A stretch of 64,000 nt of DNA from NCBI RefSeq assembly GCF_030813495.1, contig NZ_JAUSUI010000001.1:434001-498000 (forward strand). Direction: 5' to 3'. The position numbers and the translations under genes were made by a program. The notes under the pieces were generated by a model that was not told the origin of the DNA, did not search any database, and worked only from the letters and a program-made list of their open reading frames with translations. Origin of the DNA: Ancylobacter polymorphus. Lineage in GTDB: Bacteria; Pseudomonadota; Alphaproteobacteria; Rhizobiales; Xanthobacteraceae. Positions 47,393-57,337 of this stretch are shown piece by piece. Within the stretch, counting starts at the first letter, position 1; every line of letters starts with the position of its first letter.

Positions 47393-48828
47393 CCCCCTCC
47401 GGCGCCGCCGCACCTCTCCCGCCCTCCTTCGGCCTATGGCAGCGCCGTTCGCTGCGCTGGCAGGTGCTGGCCGCCATCGTCGCCATCAATCTGTGCGCGG
47501 CGCTGGTCGCGGTGGCGGTCATCATCGCCAATGCGCGCCGCGCCACCGAGGCGGAAATGCTGTCCTCGCTCGCCGTGGCCGAGCGCTTCGTGCAGGAAAC
47601 GGTGGAGCGCCTCGCCAGCGAACAGGGCGCCACCGGCTCGCTGGCGCAGCTGCCGCTGCACATTAGCGGGCTGCGCCATGTCCGCATCCGCATCGAGGAC
47701 CGCGCCGGCACGGCGCTGGACATCGCCCCGGCGGAGAGCGAGCCGCATGAGGGCGAGGTGCCCGGCTGGTTCACCTGGCTGGTCTCGGCGGAAGGGCAGG
47801 AGGTGGTGGTGCCGATCGTCGAGAACGGCGCCACGGTGGGGCAGGTGAGGGTCGCCGGCGAAGCCTCCGACGAGATCGCCGAAGTGTGGGAGGACATGTC
47901 CGACCTCGCCCTGTTGGCCGCGGCGGTGAACATCGCCATTCTCGCCGCGCTCTATCTGGTGCTCGGCCGGCTGCTGATGCCGCTGCGCACCTTGTCCGCC
48001 GGCCTGTCGGAGCTGGAGGCCGGCCGCTTCGAGCACCGGCTCGACCCGCCGCGCATCCGCGAGCTGGCGGTGATCGCCGAGCGCTTCAACGCGCTGGGCG
48101 CGGCGCTGAAGGTGGCGCGGGAGGATAATGGCCGGCTCAATGAGCGGCTGGTGAGTGTGCAGGATGACGAGCGGCGGCAGATCGCCTCCGATCTGCACGA
48201 TGAGCTCGGCCCCTGCGTGTTCGGGCTGCGGGCCAACCTCGAGTCGATCGAACGCCTCGCCCTCCGCGCCGAGCCGGCGCTGGGCCAGCGCATGGGCGAG
48301 CGCATCGCCACCATGACGGAGATTCTCGACCGCATTCAGGGGCTCAACCGCCGCCTGCTGCGCAAGATTCGCCCCATGGCGCTCGGCCATGTGCCGCTGG
48401 CGGCCGTGCTGGCGGATCTCGTCGCCGATTTCGAAAGCCATTCGCCCGGCCGGCGCATCACGCTCTCCGCCGAGGGGCTGGCGGAGCGCTATGGCGACAG
48501 CGTCGACATCACGCTCTATCGCTGCATCCAGGAAGCCGTCACCAATGCGCTGCGCCATGGCGCTGCGCGCAACATCGCCATCACCGTGCGAGCCGACCGC
48601 CGCGCCGGCCGGATCGACCTCGCCATCGAGGATGACGGCACCGGCATCGCCGCCGGCGCCCCGCACGGCTTCGGGCTGATCGGCATGGAAGAGCGCATCA
48701 GCGCGCTGGGCGGCACATGGCGTATCCTGCCCGTCGTGCCCAGCGGGACGCGAATCGACGTGACGATTCCCGCCCAGCCCTATCAATTCGGCCTGTCGGC
48801 CGCTCCGGAAAGGCTTGCCGCCCAATGA
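47389..48828 (+). CDS. Membrane sensor histidine kinase, NarL/HisKA_3 type
   Basis: Kinase of 479 residues from the GTG at 47389. TM1 is about 25-47, a periplasmic sensor about 48-171, TM2 about 172-193, then HAMP (MPLRTLSAGLSELEAGRFEHRL). His270 lies in the HisKA_3 box ERRQIASDLHDELGP, and the HATPase_c domain has CIQEAVTNALRHG and GFGLIGMEERISALGG. Divergent from mxaF, like mxaXYZ genes in Paracoccus, it may sense methanol or a product. The name is not assigned because sequence comparison was not possible. Confidence 0.9.
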   Translation: MTPSGAAAPLPPSFGLWQRRSLRWQVLAAIVAINLCAALVAVAVIIANARRATEAEMLSSLAVAERFVQETVERLASEQGATGSLAQLPLHISGLRHVRIRIEDRAGTALDIAPAESEPHEGEVPGWFTWLVSAEGQEVVVPIVENGATVGQVRVAGEASDEIAEVWEDMSDLALLAAAVNIAILAALYLVLGRLLMPLRTLSAGLSELEAGRFEHRLDPPRIRELAVIAERFNALGAALKVAREDNGRLNERLVSVQDDERRQIASDLHDELGPCVFGLRANLESIERLALRAEPALGQRMGERIATMTEILDRIQGLNRRLLRKIRPMALGHVPLAAVLADLVADFESHSPGRRITLSAEGLAERYGDSVDITLYRCIQEAVTNALRHGAARNIAITVRADRRAGRIDLAIEDDGTGIAAGAPHGFGLIGMEERISALGGTWRILPVVPSGTRIDVTIPAQPYQFGLSAAPERLAAQ

Positions 48829-49487
48829 CCTGCGCACTCGTGATCGACGACCACCCCATCGTGCTGCAGGGCTGCCGCCGTCTGCTGGAAGATGCCGGCG
48901 TGGAGCGGGTGCTGGAAGCCAGCACCGTGCTGGCCGGCTATCGCCTCTTTCGGCGCGAGCGGCCGGATGTGGTGATCGTCGACCTCGCGCTGCAGGGCAA
49001 TGGGCTCAGCGGGCTGGTGCTGGTGCGGCGCCTGCGCATGCAGGACCCGCGCACGCCGATCCTCGTCTTCTCCATGCATGGCGACCCCGTCATCGCCAGC
49101 CGCGCGCTGGAAGCCGGCGCCAATGGCTATGTGCTGAAAGACACCTCCTCCGGCGCGCTGCTGGAAGCCTTCGAGCGGGTGCGCAAGGGCCAGCCCTATA
49201 TGAGCCACGACCTCGCCCTGCAGGTGGCCATGCTCGGCTCGCGCAAGACCGCGCCGCTCGCCGACATCACCCCGCGCGAATTGCAGACACTGTCGCTGCT
49301 CGCCGAGGGCAAGGACTACACCCTCATCGCCGACGAGCTGGGCATCAGCTACAAGACCGTCGCCAACACCTGCTCGGCGCTGAAAGCCAAGCTGGGGGCG
49401 AACAGCCTGCCCGAGCTGGTGCGCTGTTCGATCCAGTATCTCTCGACCTCGCCCGTCGGCGCCAGCGGCCGGCCCCGCATGATGTGA
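48825..49487 (+). CDS. NarL/LuxR-family response regulator
   Basis: Regulator of 220 residues. The receiver domain has acidic pocket Asp8-Asp9, phospho-acceptor Asp53 (VIVDLAL) and Lys in YVLKDTSS; the C-terminal LuxR helix-turn-helix (about 150-205) is TPRELQTLSLLAEGKDYTLIADELGISYKTV. The ATG overlaps the kinase stop (ATGA), so this is its cognate partner. Likely targets are the palindromes in front of mxaF, by inference from the arrangement. Confidence 0.92.
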   Translation: MTCALVIDDHPIVLQGCRRLLEDAGVERVLEASTVLAGYRLFRRERPDVVIVDLALQGNGLSGLVLVRRLRMQDPRTPILVFSMHGDPVIASRALEAGANGYVLKDTSSGALLEAFERVRKGQPYMSHDLALQVAMLGSRKTAPLADITPRELQTLSLLAEGKDYTLIADELGISYKTVANTCSALKAKLGANSLPELVRCSIQYLSTSPVGASGRPRMM

Positions 49488-49548
49488 GGGCCCGGTGAAC
49501 CGCACGACATGACGGTTTCGTAATGTGCCGGGGCCGAACTGTGGCGGG

Positions 49549-49562
49549 GGTGCCTTGGCACC
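49549..49562 (+). other. Hairpin GGTGCC-TT-GGCACC after response regulator
   Basis: Perfect hairpin 60 bases after the response-regulator stop in a 288-bp spacer before rlpA. No T-run and only a two-base loop in the simple pairing, so its role as terminator is weak. The rest of the spacer shows no further structure I can name. Confidence 0.3.
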
Positions 49563-49775
49563 GATGGCGGCGGTGCCGGAATGTCGTTGCCGCTTCGTCA
49601 CTTACACTTCGTTCACCATGCCGAGCGATGCGCCGCATTTTCGCCCCACTCGGACAGCCTCCTGAGAGACACCAAGTCGGATCGCCGCTATCTTGCCGGA
49701 GATCTTGAGTGCAGCGCGTCGGCCTTCGCCGGGATTCTCCCGCCGAAGACGGCGCTCACAGACGGTTCGGGGTGA

Positions 49776-50924
49776 ATGGGGACATATCCTGCTCTTGCCG
49801 AGGCCTGCCGCCGCCGCGTGGCGGATCGGGCCTTTGTCCGGTTCGGCCGGGTCGCCGCCCTGTGCGGCATCGGCCTGCTGGTGGCCAACTGCACGGGCGG
49901 ACCCAGCCTGACGAGCAAGATCGATCCGAAATACGGCGTCTCCGCAAGCCCGCGCGTGGTGCAGCCCGGCCAGCCCGTGCCCAAGGGCGGCGGCACCTAC
50001 CGTGTCGGCAAGCCCTATGTCGTCGCCGGCAAGACCTATGTTCCCACCGAGCCGGACAAGTACAAGGCCGAAGGGCTCGCCTCCTGGTATGGCGACGATT
50101 TCCATGGCCGCCTGACCGCCAATGGCGAAGTCTTCGACATGAACTCCATCGCCGCCGCGCATCCGACGCTGCCGATGCCGTCCTATGTCCGGGTGACCAA
50201 TCTCGACAATAAGCGCTCCATGGTGGTGCGCGTGAACGATCGCGGGCCGTATCACGACAACCGCGTCATCGACGTGTCGCACCGCGCGGCCGATCTGCTC
50301 GGCTTCAAGAATAACGGCACCGCCCGCGTGCGTGTGGAATATGTCGGGCGCGCGCCGCTGGAAGGCTCCGACGACATCCAGCTCGCCTCCACCCTGCGCA
50401 TGAACGGCAAGCCCGCCGATGCCTCGACCGTCATGGTAGCGTCCGCCGGCCCGCTGCGCGGCCTGACCGCCGCCAATGTGCCGGTGCCGCCGAGCCGCCC
50501 GTTCGATCTCGGCGAGCCTGTGGAAGAGCAGCAGGTGGCCGAGGTGGCCACGCTCTACCAGCCCGTTCCCGCGCCGGCCGCGCCCGCCCGCGTCGCCGCT
50601 GCGCCGCGTCCCGCCGCCGCGCCCCGCCCGGCGGTGGTCGCCGCCGCCCTGCCGGCCCCGCGCCCGGCCGCGCCGGCCAAGAACGTGGCGACCAAGAACG
50701 TGGCGACCAAGAACGTGGCGGCGAACAGCGCCGCCTCCAAGACCGCCAAGCCCGCCGCCGCGCCGGCAGGCGCGGTGCAGGTGGCAAGCCTGCAGCCGGC
50801 CCGCACCGCGCCGGCGCCCGCCACCGGCGCGCCCGCCGGCTGGATGGTCGGCCCGCAGCCGGTGATGGGCTATGCGCCGTCCGACGGCAGTGGCCCGGCC
50901 GATATGGGTCGCGGGCTGTACTGA
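49776..50924 (+). CDS. rlpA: RlpA family septal ring lytic transglycosylase
   Basis: Protein of 382 residues with a hydrophobic N-terminal signal ending in a lipobox-like LLVANC (Cys39). The double-psi beta-barrel (about 98-180) has GLASWYGDDFHGRLTANGEVFDM and VRVNDRGPYHDNRVIDVS, including the catalytic-type Asp residues. The C-terminal third is Ala/Pro-rich and carries three NVATK-type repeats; no SPOR domain is apparent. RlpA cleaves denuded glycan strands at the division site. It heads the conserved block with dacC and tmk. Confidence 0.9.
   Translation: MGTYPALAEACRRRVADRAFVRFGRVAALCGIGLLVANCTGGPSLTSKIDPKYGVSASPRVVQPGQPVPKGGGTYRVGKPYVVAGKTYVPTEPDKYKAEGLASWYGDDFHGRLTANGEVFDMNSIAAAHPTLPMPSYVRVTNLDNKRSMVVRVNDRGPYHDNRVIDVSHRAADLLGFKNNGTARVRVEYVGRAPLEGSDDIQLASTLRMNGKPADASTVMVASAGPLRGLTAANVPVPPSRPFDLGEPVEEQQVAEVATLYQPVPAPAAPARVAAAPRPAAAPRPAVVAAALPAPRPAAPAKNVATKNVATKNVAANSAASKTAKPAAAPAGAVQVASLQPARTAPAPATGAPAGWMVGPQPVMGYAPSDGSGPADMGRGLY
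50679..50723 (+). repeat. Three tandem 15-bp repeats inside rlpA
   Basis: Units AAGAACGTGGCGACC twice and AAGAACGTGGCGGCG encode KNVAT/KNVAA repeats in the low-complexity linker of RlpA. The first two are identical, so copy number probably varies between strains. Confidence 0.9.
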
Positions 50925-51024
50925 CGCCCTCCGGGCGCCTGCGTTCCGGCAAGGCCGCATCGCTGCCGCATTGCGGTGGCGACCTCCGGCTGTTAACTCT
51001 GCCCGGAGCCGGGGAGGACCGACC

Positions 51025-52263
51025 GTGAAGCTGTTGCGCATCCTGTTCCCGCGCCGCCATCCCGTCCAAGGCGGACATGCGACCGGCGGAATCGCCCCCG
51101 CCCTGCTGGTTGCGCTCCTCCTTGCCGCCGGCTTTTCCCCCGCTTCGGCGCAGACCGCGCCTGACATCGCGGCCCCGCAGGCGATTCTGCTCGACTATGA
51201 CAGCGGCTCGGTGCTGTTCGAGCGTGCGGCCGACACGTCGAGCGCGCCCGCCAGCATCACCAAGCTGATGACCATGGCCGTGGTGTTCGGCGAGATCACC
51301 TCCGGCCGGCTGTCGCCCGATCAGGAATTCAAGGTGAGCGAATATGCCTGGCGGCGGGGAGGGGCCCCATCGGGCGGTTCCACCATGTTCGCGGCCGTCA
51401 ACAGCATGATCAAGGTCAGCGACCTGCTGCGCGGCGCCATCATCCCCTCGGGCAATGACGGGGCGATCGTCCTGGCGGAAGGCATTTCCGGCAACGAACT
51501 CGCCTTCACCGTGAAGATGAACCAGGAGGCCAAGCGGCTCGGCCTGACCGGCTCGCTGTTCGTCAACGCCAGCGGTCTCGCCGATCCCGACCAGAAGACC
51601 ACGCCGCGCGACATGGCCAAGGTCGCCGTCCACATCATCCGCGACTATCCCGACCTCTATAAGATCTACAGCGAGCCGGATTTCCTCTGGAACAAGATTC
51701 GCCAGAACAACCGCAACCCGCTGCTCGGCATGAGCCTGGGCGCGGACGGCTTCATGACCGGCTACCAGAAGGATGCCGGCTTCAACCTGGTCGGCTCGGC
51801 GATCCAGAACGGGCAGCGGCTCGTCGTCGTCATCATGGGCGCCAAGAGCGAGAAGGAGCGGGCCGAGGATGCCCGCAAGCTGCTGGAATGGGGCTTCCGC
51901 TCCTTCGAATCGCGCACCCTGTTCGAGGCCGGGCAGATCGTCGGAGAGGCAACGCTCTATGGCGGCGAACGCAATGGCGCCCCGCTGACCAGCGACACGC
52001 CGATCCGGGTGCTGATTCCGCGCAATGGCGACGAGAAGCTGGTGGCGCGCATCCGCTTCGAGGGGCCGATCCCGGCGCCGGTGGAGAAGGGCGAGGTGCT
52101 GGCGCGGCTCATGGTCTATCGCGGCGAGCAGCTTTCGCTGGAAGTGCCGCTCGTCGCCGCCGAAACCGTGCCCGCCGGGCCGCTCTGGCGCCGGGCGATG
52201 GACGGTGCCTATGAACTGATGGTGAGCCTGCTGCGCCAGGGCTACGCCAAGATCACCGGCTGA
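51025..52263 (+). CDS. dacC: D-alanyl-D-alanine carboxypeptidase (PBP5/DacC family)
   Basis: Penicillin-binding peptidase S11 of 412 residues with signal peptide (ALLVALLLAAGFSPASA-QT). Active-site motifs SITK (Ser-x-x-Lys) and SGND (Ser-x-Asn) are intact, but the third motif, usually KTG, reads MTG in DGFMTGYQ. The C-terminal PBP5_C domain and an amphipathic anchor (MDGAYELMVSLLRQGYAKI) follow. A GTG start at 51025 has GGAGG seven bases upstream. Trims the pentapeptide of peptidoglycan. Confidence 0.9.
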   Translation: MKLLRILFPRRHPVQGGHATGGIAPALLVALLLAAGFSPASAQTAPDIAAPQAILLDYDSGSVLFERAADTSSAPASITKLMTMAVVFGEITSGRLSPDQEFKVSEYAWRRGGAPSGGSTMFAAVNSMIKVSDLLRGAIIPSGNDGAIVLAEGISGNELAFTVKMNQEAKRLGLTGSLFVNASGLADPDQKTTPRDMAKVAVHIIRDYPDLYKIYSEPDFLWNKIRQNNRNPLLGMSLGADGFMTGYQKDAGFNLVGSAIQNGQRLVVVIMGAKSEKERAEDARKLLEWGFRSFESRTLFEAGQIVGEATLYGGERNGAPLTSDTPIRVLIPRNGDEKLVARIRFEGPIPAPVEKGEVLARLMVYRGEQLSLEVPLVAAETVPAGPLWRRAMDGAYELMVSLLRQGYAKITG

Positions 52264-52265
52264 GC

Positions 52266-53129
52266 ATGCCGACCCGCACGCCCCCGCACGCGCCAGATTC
52301 CGCCGAGAGCACCGAGAAGGCGCCGGCCAATCCGCCGGCCAAGCCCCGCCGCACGGCGAAGCCGAAGACGGTGGAGGACACATCTGCCGCCAAGCCCGCG
52401 CCCGCCGCCCCAAAGGCGAAGAAGCCGCCGGCCGCGCGCAAGGCCGCCACGCGCGCCAAAGCCGCGGCACCGGCCACTGGGCGCTTCATCACGCTCGAAG
52501 GCGGGGAGGGGGCCGGCAAGTCGACGCAAGTCCGCCGGCTGCTGGAGCGGCTGCAGGCGGCCGGCATCGACGCCGTCGGCACGCGCGAGCCGGGCGGGTC
52601 CACCGGCGCCGAGATCATGCGCCATCTGATCCTGTCGGGCGCCGCCAAGCCGCTGGGGCCGCTGGCCGAGGCGACGCTGTTCGCCGCCGCCCGCGCCGAC
52701 CATCTCGACGCCACCATCCGCCCGGCGCTGGCGCGCGGTGCCGTGGTGGTGTGCGACCGTTTCGCCGATTCGACCCGCGTCTATCAGGGCGCGCTCGGCA
52801 ATGTCGATCCGCGCCTGATCGCGGCGCTGGAACAGGTGACCGTCGGCGAGACGCGGCCGGACCTGACGCTGATTCTCGACCTGCCGGCGGAGGAGGGGCT
52901 CGCCCGCGCCGCCGCCCGCTCCGGCCAGGGCGCCGACCGTTTCGAGAGCGAGGGCCTGGCCTTTCACCGGGCGTTGCGCGCGGCATTTCGCGCGCTGGCG
53001 GAGAGCGAGCCGGAGCGCTGCGTGCTGATCGATGCCAGAGGCACCCCCGAAGCGGTGGAAGAGGCGATCTGGCAGGCGGTTTCCACCCGCCTGAAGCTGC
53101 CCTCCCCGCGCCGGAGACGCCGGACATGA
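52266..53129 (+). CDS. tmk: Thymidylate kinase with basic N-terminal extension
   Basis: dTMP kinase of 287 residues. The catalytic part starts near residue 72 with P-loop GGEGAGKST (79-87), followed by the DRF motif (CDRFADSTRVYQG) and the lid. The first 72 residues are an Ala/Pro/Lys-rich disordered tail, not found in typical Tmk of about 210 residues; no good start codon lies at the domain boundary. The ATG is two bases after the dacC stop, and the stop overlaps holB (ATGA). Confidence 0.92.
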   Translation: MPTRTPPHAPDSAESTEKAPANPPAKPRRTAKPKTVEDTSAAKPAPAAPKAKKPPAARKAATRAKAAAPATGRFITLEGGEGAGKSTQVRRLLERLQAAGIDAVGTREPGGSTGAEIMRHLILSGAAKPLGPLAEATLFAAARADHLDATIRPALARGAVVVCDRFADSTRVYQGALGNVDPRLIAALEQVTVGETRPDLTLILDLPAEEGLARAAARSGQGADRFESEGLAFHRALRAAFRALAESEPERCVLIDARGTPEAVEEAIWQAVSTRLKLPSPRRRRRT

Positions 53130-54163
53130 AGGACGCGCCCCCGCTGGAAGGCGACCGCTTCGGCACCGCGCCGGCGCCGCGCGAGAGCACGCATCTCGTC
53201 GGCCATGAGGAGGCGCAGGCGATGGTGCGCACCGCCTGGGATGCCGGGCGGCTGCCGCATGCGCTGCTGATCGGCGGGGCGGAAGGAATCGGCAAGGCGA
53301 CGCTCGCCTATGCCATTGCCCGCTTCGTGCTTTCCGGCGGCGCCGCGCCGGCGCATTCCCTCGCCGTCGACCCCGGCCATCCCGCCGCGCGGCAGGTGGC
53401 GGCGCTGTCGCATCCCGATGTGATGGTGCTGCGGCGCACGCCCAACGACACCGGCAAGCTGCCCTCGATGATTCCGGCCGAACAGGTACGCCGGGTGCGC
53501 AGCTTCTTCGGCTCCACGGCGGCGCTCGGCGGCTGGCGGGTCTGCATCGTCGACACGCTGGACGAAATGAACGCGCAGGGCGCCAATGCGCTGCTGAAGA
53601 CGCTGGAGGAGCCGCCGAACCGCGCGCTGTTCCTTCTGGTGAGCCACGCGCCGGGCCGGCTGCTGCCCACCATCCGCTCGCGCTGCCGGATGGTGCCGCT
53701 GCGCGCGCTGTCGGAAGGGCAGGTGGTGGAGGTGCTGGAAGGGTTGAGCGCCCACATGCCCGGCCTCGACCGCAGCCGCTTCGCGGAGGCGGCGGAAGCC
53801 TCGGGCGGCAGCGTGCGCGAGGCGCTGACCCTGATGGAGGGCGACGGGCTCGCCGTGCGCAACGCCACCCGCGTGCTGCTCGACGCCCTGCCCGATGTCG
53901 ATCCCAGATCGCTGCATGCGCTCGGCGAGAAGCTCACCGGCGACCGGGGAGGGGCGTTCCAGAGCTTTGTCGGCACGGTGGAGGGCTGGATCAGCGACCA
54001 TGCCACCGGGCGCCGCCAGACCGCCAGCGTTCGTCTTGCACGCCTCCCGGAGGTGTGGGAGAAGGTTCGCCGCGCTGCGGTCGACGCCGATGTCTATAAT
54101 CTCGACCGCAAGACCCTCGTCTTCCGGATCTTCGCGTCGCTCAACGAGGCCCTGCGCCCCTGA
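53126..54163 (+). CDS. holB: DNA polymerase III delta' subunit
   Basis: Clamp-loader subunit of 345 residues, with AAA+ core: [10 protein letters not shown] in place of a strict P-loop, [25 protein letters not shown] (Walker B/sensor region) and the SRC motif ([11 protein letters not shown]). Delta' normally has a non-hydrolysing site, in keeping. Translation is coupled to tmk. Helps load the beta clamp on DNA. Confidence 0.93.
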   Translation: MKDAPPLEGDRFGTAPAPRESTHLVGHEEAQAMVRTAWDAGRLPHALLIGGAEGIGKATLAYAIARFVLSGGAAPAHSLAVDPGHPAARQVAALSHPDVMVLRRTPNDTGKLPSMIPAEQVRRVRSFFGSTAALGGWRVCIVDTLDEMNAQGANALLKTLEEPPNRALFLLVSHAPGRLLPTIRSRCRMVPLRALSEGQVVEVLEGLSAHMPGLDRSRFAEAAEASGGSVREALTLMEGDGLAVRNATRVLLDALPDVDPRSLHALGEKLTGDRGGAFQSFVGTVEGWISDHATGRRQTASVRLARLPEVWEKVRRAAVDADVYNLDRKTLVFRIFASLNEALRP

Positions 54164-54194
54164 TCGCGCGCTGGTCGCTCCGCAGGATACCGCC

Positions 54195-55751
54195 GTGAGA
54201 CCCGCCTTCTACATCACCACCGCGATCGACTACCCCAATGGCGCGCCCCATATCGGCCACGCCTATGAGAAGATCGCCTCGGACGCGCTGGCCCGCTTCA
54301 AGAAGCTGGACGGCTTTGACGTCTTCTTCCTGACCGGCACCGACGAGCACGGGCTGAAGATGGCGCAGACGGCGGAAAAGCAGGGGCTGACGCCGCTGGA
54401 ATGGGCGACGAAGAACGCCACCCGCTTCCAGGAGATGGATGCGCTGCTCGGCGTCAATTATGACCGTTTCATCCGCACCACCGACGCCGACCACATCGCC
54501 TCCACCCAGGCGATCTGGCAGCGCATGGTGGAGGCGGGCGACATCTATCTCGGCGCCTATTCCGGCTGGTACTCGGTGCGCGACGAGGCCTATTACGCCG
54601 AGGACGAGACCACGGTGAACCCCGATGGCGTGCGCCTCGGCCCGCAGGGCACGCCGGTGGAATGGACCGAGGAGAAGAGCTATTTCTTCCGCCTCTCCGC
54701 CTATCAGCAGAAGCTGCTCGACTATTACGACGCGCACCCGGACTTCATCCGCCCCGAGGTGCGCCGCAACGAGGTGACGAGCTTCGTACGCGGCGGGCTG
54801 CAGGACCTCTCGATCAGCCGCACCACCTTCTCCTGGGGCATCCCCGTGCCGGGCGACCCGGACCATGTGATGTATGTATGGGTGGACGCGCTCACCAACT
54901 ACATCACCGGCGTCGGCTATCCCGACACGGAGAGCGCCAGCTTCAAGCGCTATTGGCCGGCGAACCTGCACATCATCGGCAAGGACATCATCCGCTTCCA
55001 CGCGGTGTACTGGCCGGCCTTCCTGATGTCGGCGGGGATCAAGCCGCCGAAAACCGTGTTCGCGCACGGCTTCATCCATAATCGCGGGGAGAAGATGTCG
55101 AAGTCGGTCGGCAATGTGATCGACCCGTTCGACCTCGCCCGTGCCTATGGCGTCGATGCGCTGCGCTATTTCCTGCTGCGCGAAATTCCCTTCGGCCAGG
55201 ATGGCTCCTACAGCCACGAGGCCATCGTCGCCCGCACCAATGCCGACCTCGCCAACGACCTCGGCAACCTCGCCCAGCGCTCGCTGTCGATGATCGCCAA
55301 GAATCTCGGTGGCGCGCTGCCCGCCCCCGGCCCGCTCTCGGACGATGACGCGGCGATCCTCGCTGCCGCCGACGCCATGGGCGCCAAGGTGCGCGAGGCG
55401 ATGGAAGGCCAGCAGATTCATAACGCGCTGGCCGCGATCTGGTCGGTGGTGGCGGACGCCAACCGCTATTTCGCCGGCGCGGCGCCGTGGGAATTGCGCA
55501 AGACTGACCCGGAGCGCTTCGGCACCGTGCTGTGGACCACGGCGGAAGTGGTGCGGCAGGTGGCGCTGCTGGCGCAGCCCTTCATCCCCACAAGTGCCGG
55601 CAAGCTGCTGGACCTGCTGGCGATTCCTGAAGACGCGCGCAGCTTCGCCAGCCTCGGCGCGGCCGGGCGGCTTCAGGGCGGCACGGTGCTGCCGGCGCCG
55701 GCCGGCGTGTTCCCGCGCTATGTCGAGCCCGAGGCGCCGGCGGCGTCATGA
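54195..55751 (+). CDS. metG: Methionyl-tRNA synthetase
   Basis: Class I synthetase of 518 residues with [10 protein letters not shown] (HIGH) and EKMSKSVG (KMSKS) signatures, and the anticodon-binding helical C-domain. The whole sequence has no cysteine, so the zinc-knuckle found in E. coli type MetRS is absent, and there is no C-terminal tRNA-binding EMAP domain; both are usual in the short alphaproteobacterial form. The GTG start at 54195 has AGGA about 7 bases upstream. Stop overlaps tatD (ATGA). Confidence 0.95.
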   Translation: MRPAFYITTAIDYPNGAPHIGHAYEKIASDALARFKKLDGFDVFFLTGTDEHGLKMAQTAEKQGLTPLEWATKNATRFQEMDALLGVNYDRFIRTTDADHIASTQAIWQRMVEAGDIYLGAYSGWYSVRDEAYYAEDETTVNPDGVRLGPQGTPVEWTEEKSYFFRLSAYQQKLLDYYDAHPDFIRPEVRRNEVTSFVRGGLQDLSISRTTFSWGIPVPGDPDHVMYVWVDALTNYITGVGYPDTESASFKRYWPANLHIIGKDIIRFHAVYWPAFLMSAGIKPPKTVFAHGFIHNRGEKMSKSVGNVIDPFDLARAYGVDALRYFLLREIPFGQDGSYSHEAIVARTNADLANDLGNLAQRSLSMIAKNLGGALPAPGPLSDDDAAILAAADAMGAKVREAMEGQQIHNALAAIWSVVADANRYFAGAAPWELRKTDPERFGTVLWTTAEVVRQVALLAQPFIPTSAGKLLDLLAIPEDARSFASLGAAGRLQGGTVLPAPAGVFPRYVEPEAPAAS

Positions 55752-56521
55752 TCGTCGACAGCCACTGCCATCTCGACTTCCCGGATTTCGCCGCGGAACT
55801 CGACGACGTGGTCGCTCGGGCCCGCGCGGCCGGCGTCGGCCGCCTCGTCACCATCGGCACGCGCGTGCGCCGCTCGGGTGAGGTGAGGGCGATCGCCGAG
55901 CGCTTCGACGATGTGTTCTGCTCGGTCGGCACGCACCCGCACAATGCCGGCGAGGAAGCGGATGTGACGCTGGAGGAGATTCTGGCCGCCGCCGACCACC
56001 CCAAGGTGGTGGCCATCGGCGAGGCCGGGCTCGATTATCACTACGACACCGCCCCGCGCGACGCGCAGGCGGCGGGCTTCCGCCGGCATATCGAAGCGGC
56101 GCGGCGCACCGGCCTGCCGCTGGTGATCCACGCCCGCGACGCCGACGAGGATGTCGCGGCGATCCTGGAAGAGGAAAGCGGGAAGGGCGCCTTCGGCTTC
56201 GTGCTGCACTGCTTCACCGCCGGGCCGGACCTCGCCCGCCGGGCGGTGGCGCTGGGCGGCTATGTCTCCTTCTCCGGCATCCTCACCTTCAAATCCGGTG
56301 CGCCGCTGCGGGAGATCGCCGCCAGCCTGCCGGCCGACCGGGTGCTGGTGGAGACGGACGCGCCCTATCTCGCGCCCAACAGCCGGCGCGGCAAGCGCAA
56401 CGAGCCTTCCTATGTCGTGGAGACTGCCCGTATACTTGGCGAGGCGCGCGGGGTCTCCTTCGACGAGATCGCCGCGCTGACGACGCAGAATTTCTTCCGC
56501 CTGTTCTCCCGCGCATCCTAG
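55748..56521 (+). CDS. tatD: TatD family metal-dependent deoxyribonuclease
   Basis: TIM-barrel hydrolase of 257 residues with metal ligands in [32 protein letters not shown] and ETDAPYLAP. The order metG-tatD-MBL hydrolase is conserved in alphaproteobacteria. Start overlaps the metG stop. Acts as a 3'-5' exonuclease in DNA repair or turnover in relatives. Confidence 0.93.
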   Translation: MIVDSHCHLDFPDFAAELDDVVARARAAGVGRLVTIGTRVRRSGEVRAIAERFDDVFCSVGTHPHNAGEEADVTLEEILAAADHPKVVAIGEAGLDYHYDTAPRDAQAAGFRRHIEAARRTGLPLVIHARDADEDVAAILEEESGKGAFGFVLHCFTAGPDLARRAVALGGYVSFSGILTFKSGAPLREIAASLPADRVLVETDAPYLAPNSRRGKRNEPSYVVETARILGEARGVSFDEIAALTTQNFFRLFSRAS

Positions 56522-56536
56522 AGGCTTCCGCTCCCC

Positions 56537-57337
56537 ATGGCGCTGACCTTCACCATTCTCGGCTGCGGCTCCTCCGGTGGGGTGCCGCGAGTCGGGCAGG
56601 GCTGGGGCGTGTGCGACCCGAACGAACCGCGCAACCGCCGCCGCCGCTGCTCCATGCTGGTCGAGCGCCGCGACGACGGCGCCGAGCGGCCGACGCGGGT
56701 GCTGATCGACACCTCGCCGGACCTGCGTGAGCAATTGATCGATGCCGGCGTCGACCGGCTCGACGCCGTGCTGTTCACCCATGAACATGCCGACCACACC
56801 CATGGCATCGACGATCTGCGCCCGCTGACCATCCTCAACCGCCGCCGCATCGATGTGCATGTCGATCCCGAGACCTCGGCGATGCTGCACCAGCGCTTCG
56901 GCTACTGCTTCGAGACGCCGCCGGGCAGCGACTACCCGCCGATCCTGACCGAGCACCGCTTCCACGCCGGCGACACCATCCGCGTCGAGGGGCCCGGCGG
57001 TACAGTCGAGGCGCAGGCGTACCGCCAGTACCACGGCAACATCATCTCCTATGGCTTCCGCATCGGCGGGCTGGCTTATTCCAGCGACCTGCACGACCTG
57101 CCGGAAGAAAGCCTGGCTTATCTCGCCGACCTCGATGTGTGGATCATCGACGCGCTGCGGCCCAAGCCGCACCCGACGCATCTGTCGCTCAGCGAGGCGC
57201 TGGCCTGGATCGAGCGGATGCAGCCGCGCCGCGCCGTGCTGACGAACCTGCACACCGATCTCGACTACGCCACGCTGTCGCGGGAATTGCCGGACGGCGT
57301 GGTCGCTGCCTATGACGGCATGAAAATCACGCTCTGA
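56537..57337 (+). CDS. MBL-fold metallo-hydrolase (PhnP-like)
   Basis: Metallo-beta-lactamase fold protein of 266 residues with the zinc-binding HEHADHTHGIDD motif, a GCGSSGGVPRVGQGWGVCDP N-terminus typical of PhnP-like phosphodiesterases, and late ligand LHDLP/HPTHLS segments. The true substrate of the alphaproteobacterial copy next to tatD is not established; cyclic phosphodiester hydrolysis is likely. Confidence 0.9.
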   Translation: MALTFTILGCGSSGGVPRVGQGWGVCDPNEPRNRRRRCSMLVERRDDGAERPTRVLIDTSPDLREQLIDAGVDRLDAVLFTHEHADHTHGIDDLRPLTILNRRRIDVHVDPETSAMLHQRFGYCFETPPGSDYPPILTEHRFHAGDTIRVEGPGGTVEAQAYRQYHGNIISYGFRIGGLAYSSDLHDLPEESLAYLADLDVWIIDALRPKPHPTHLSLSEALAWIERMQPRRAVLTNLHTDLDYATLSRELPDGVVAAYDGMKITL

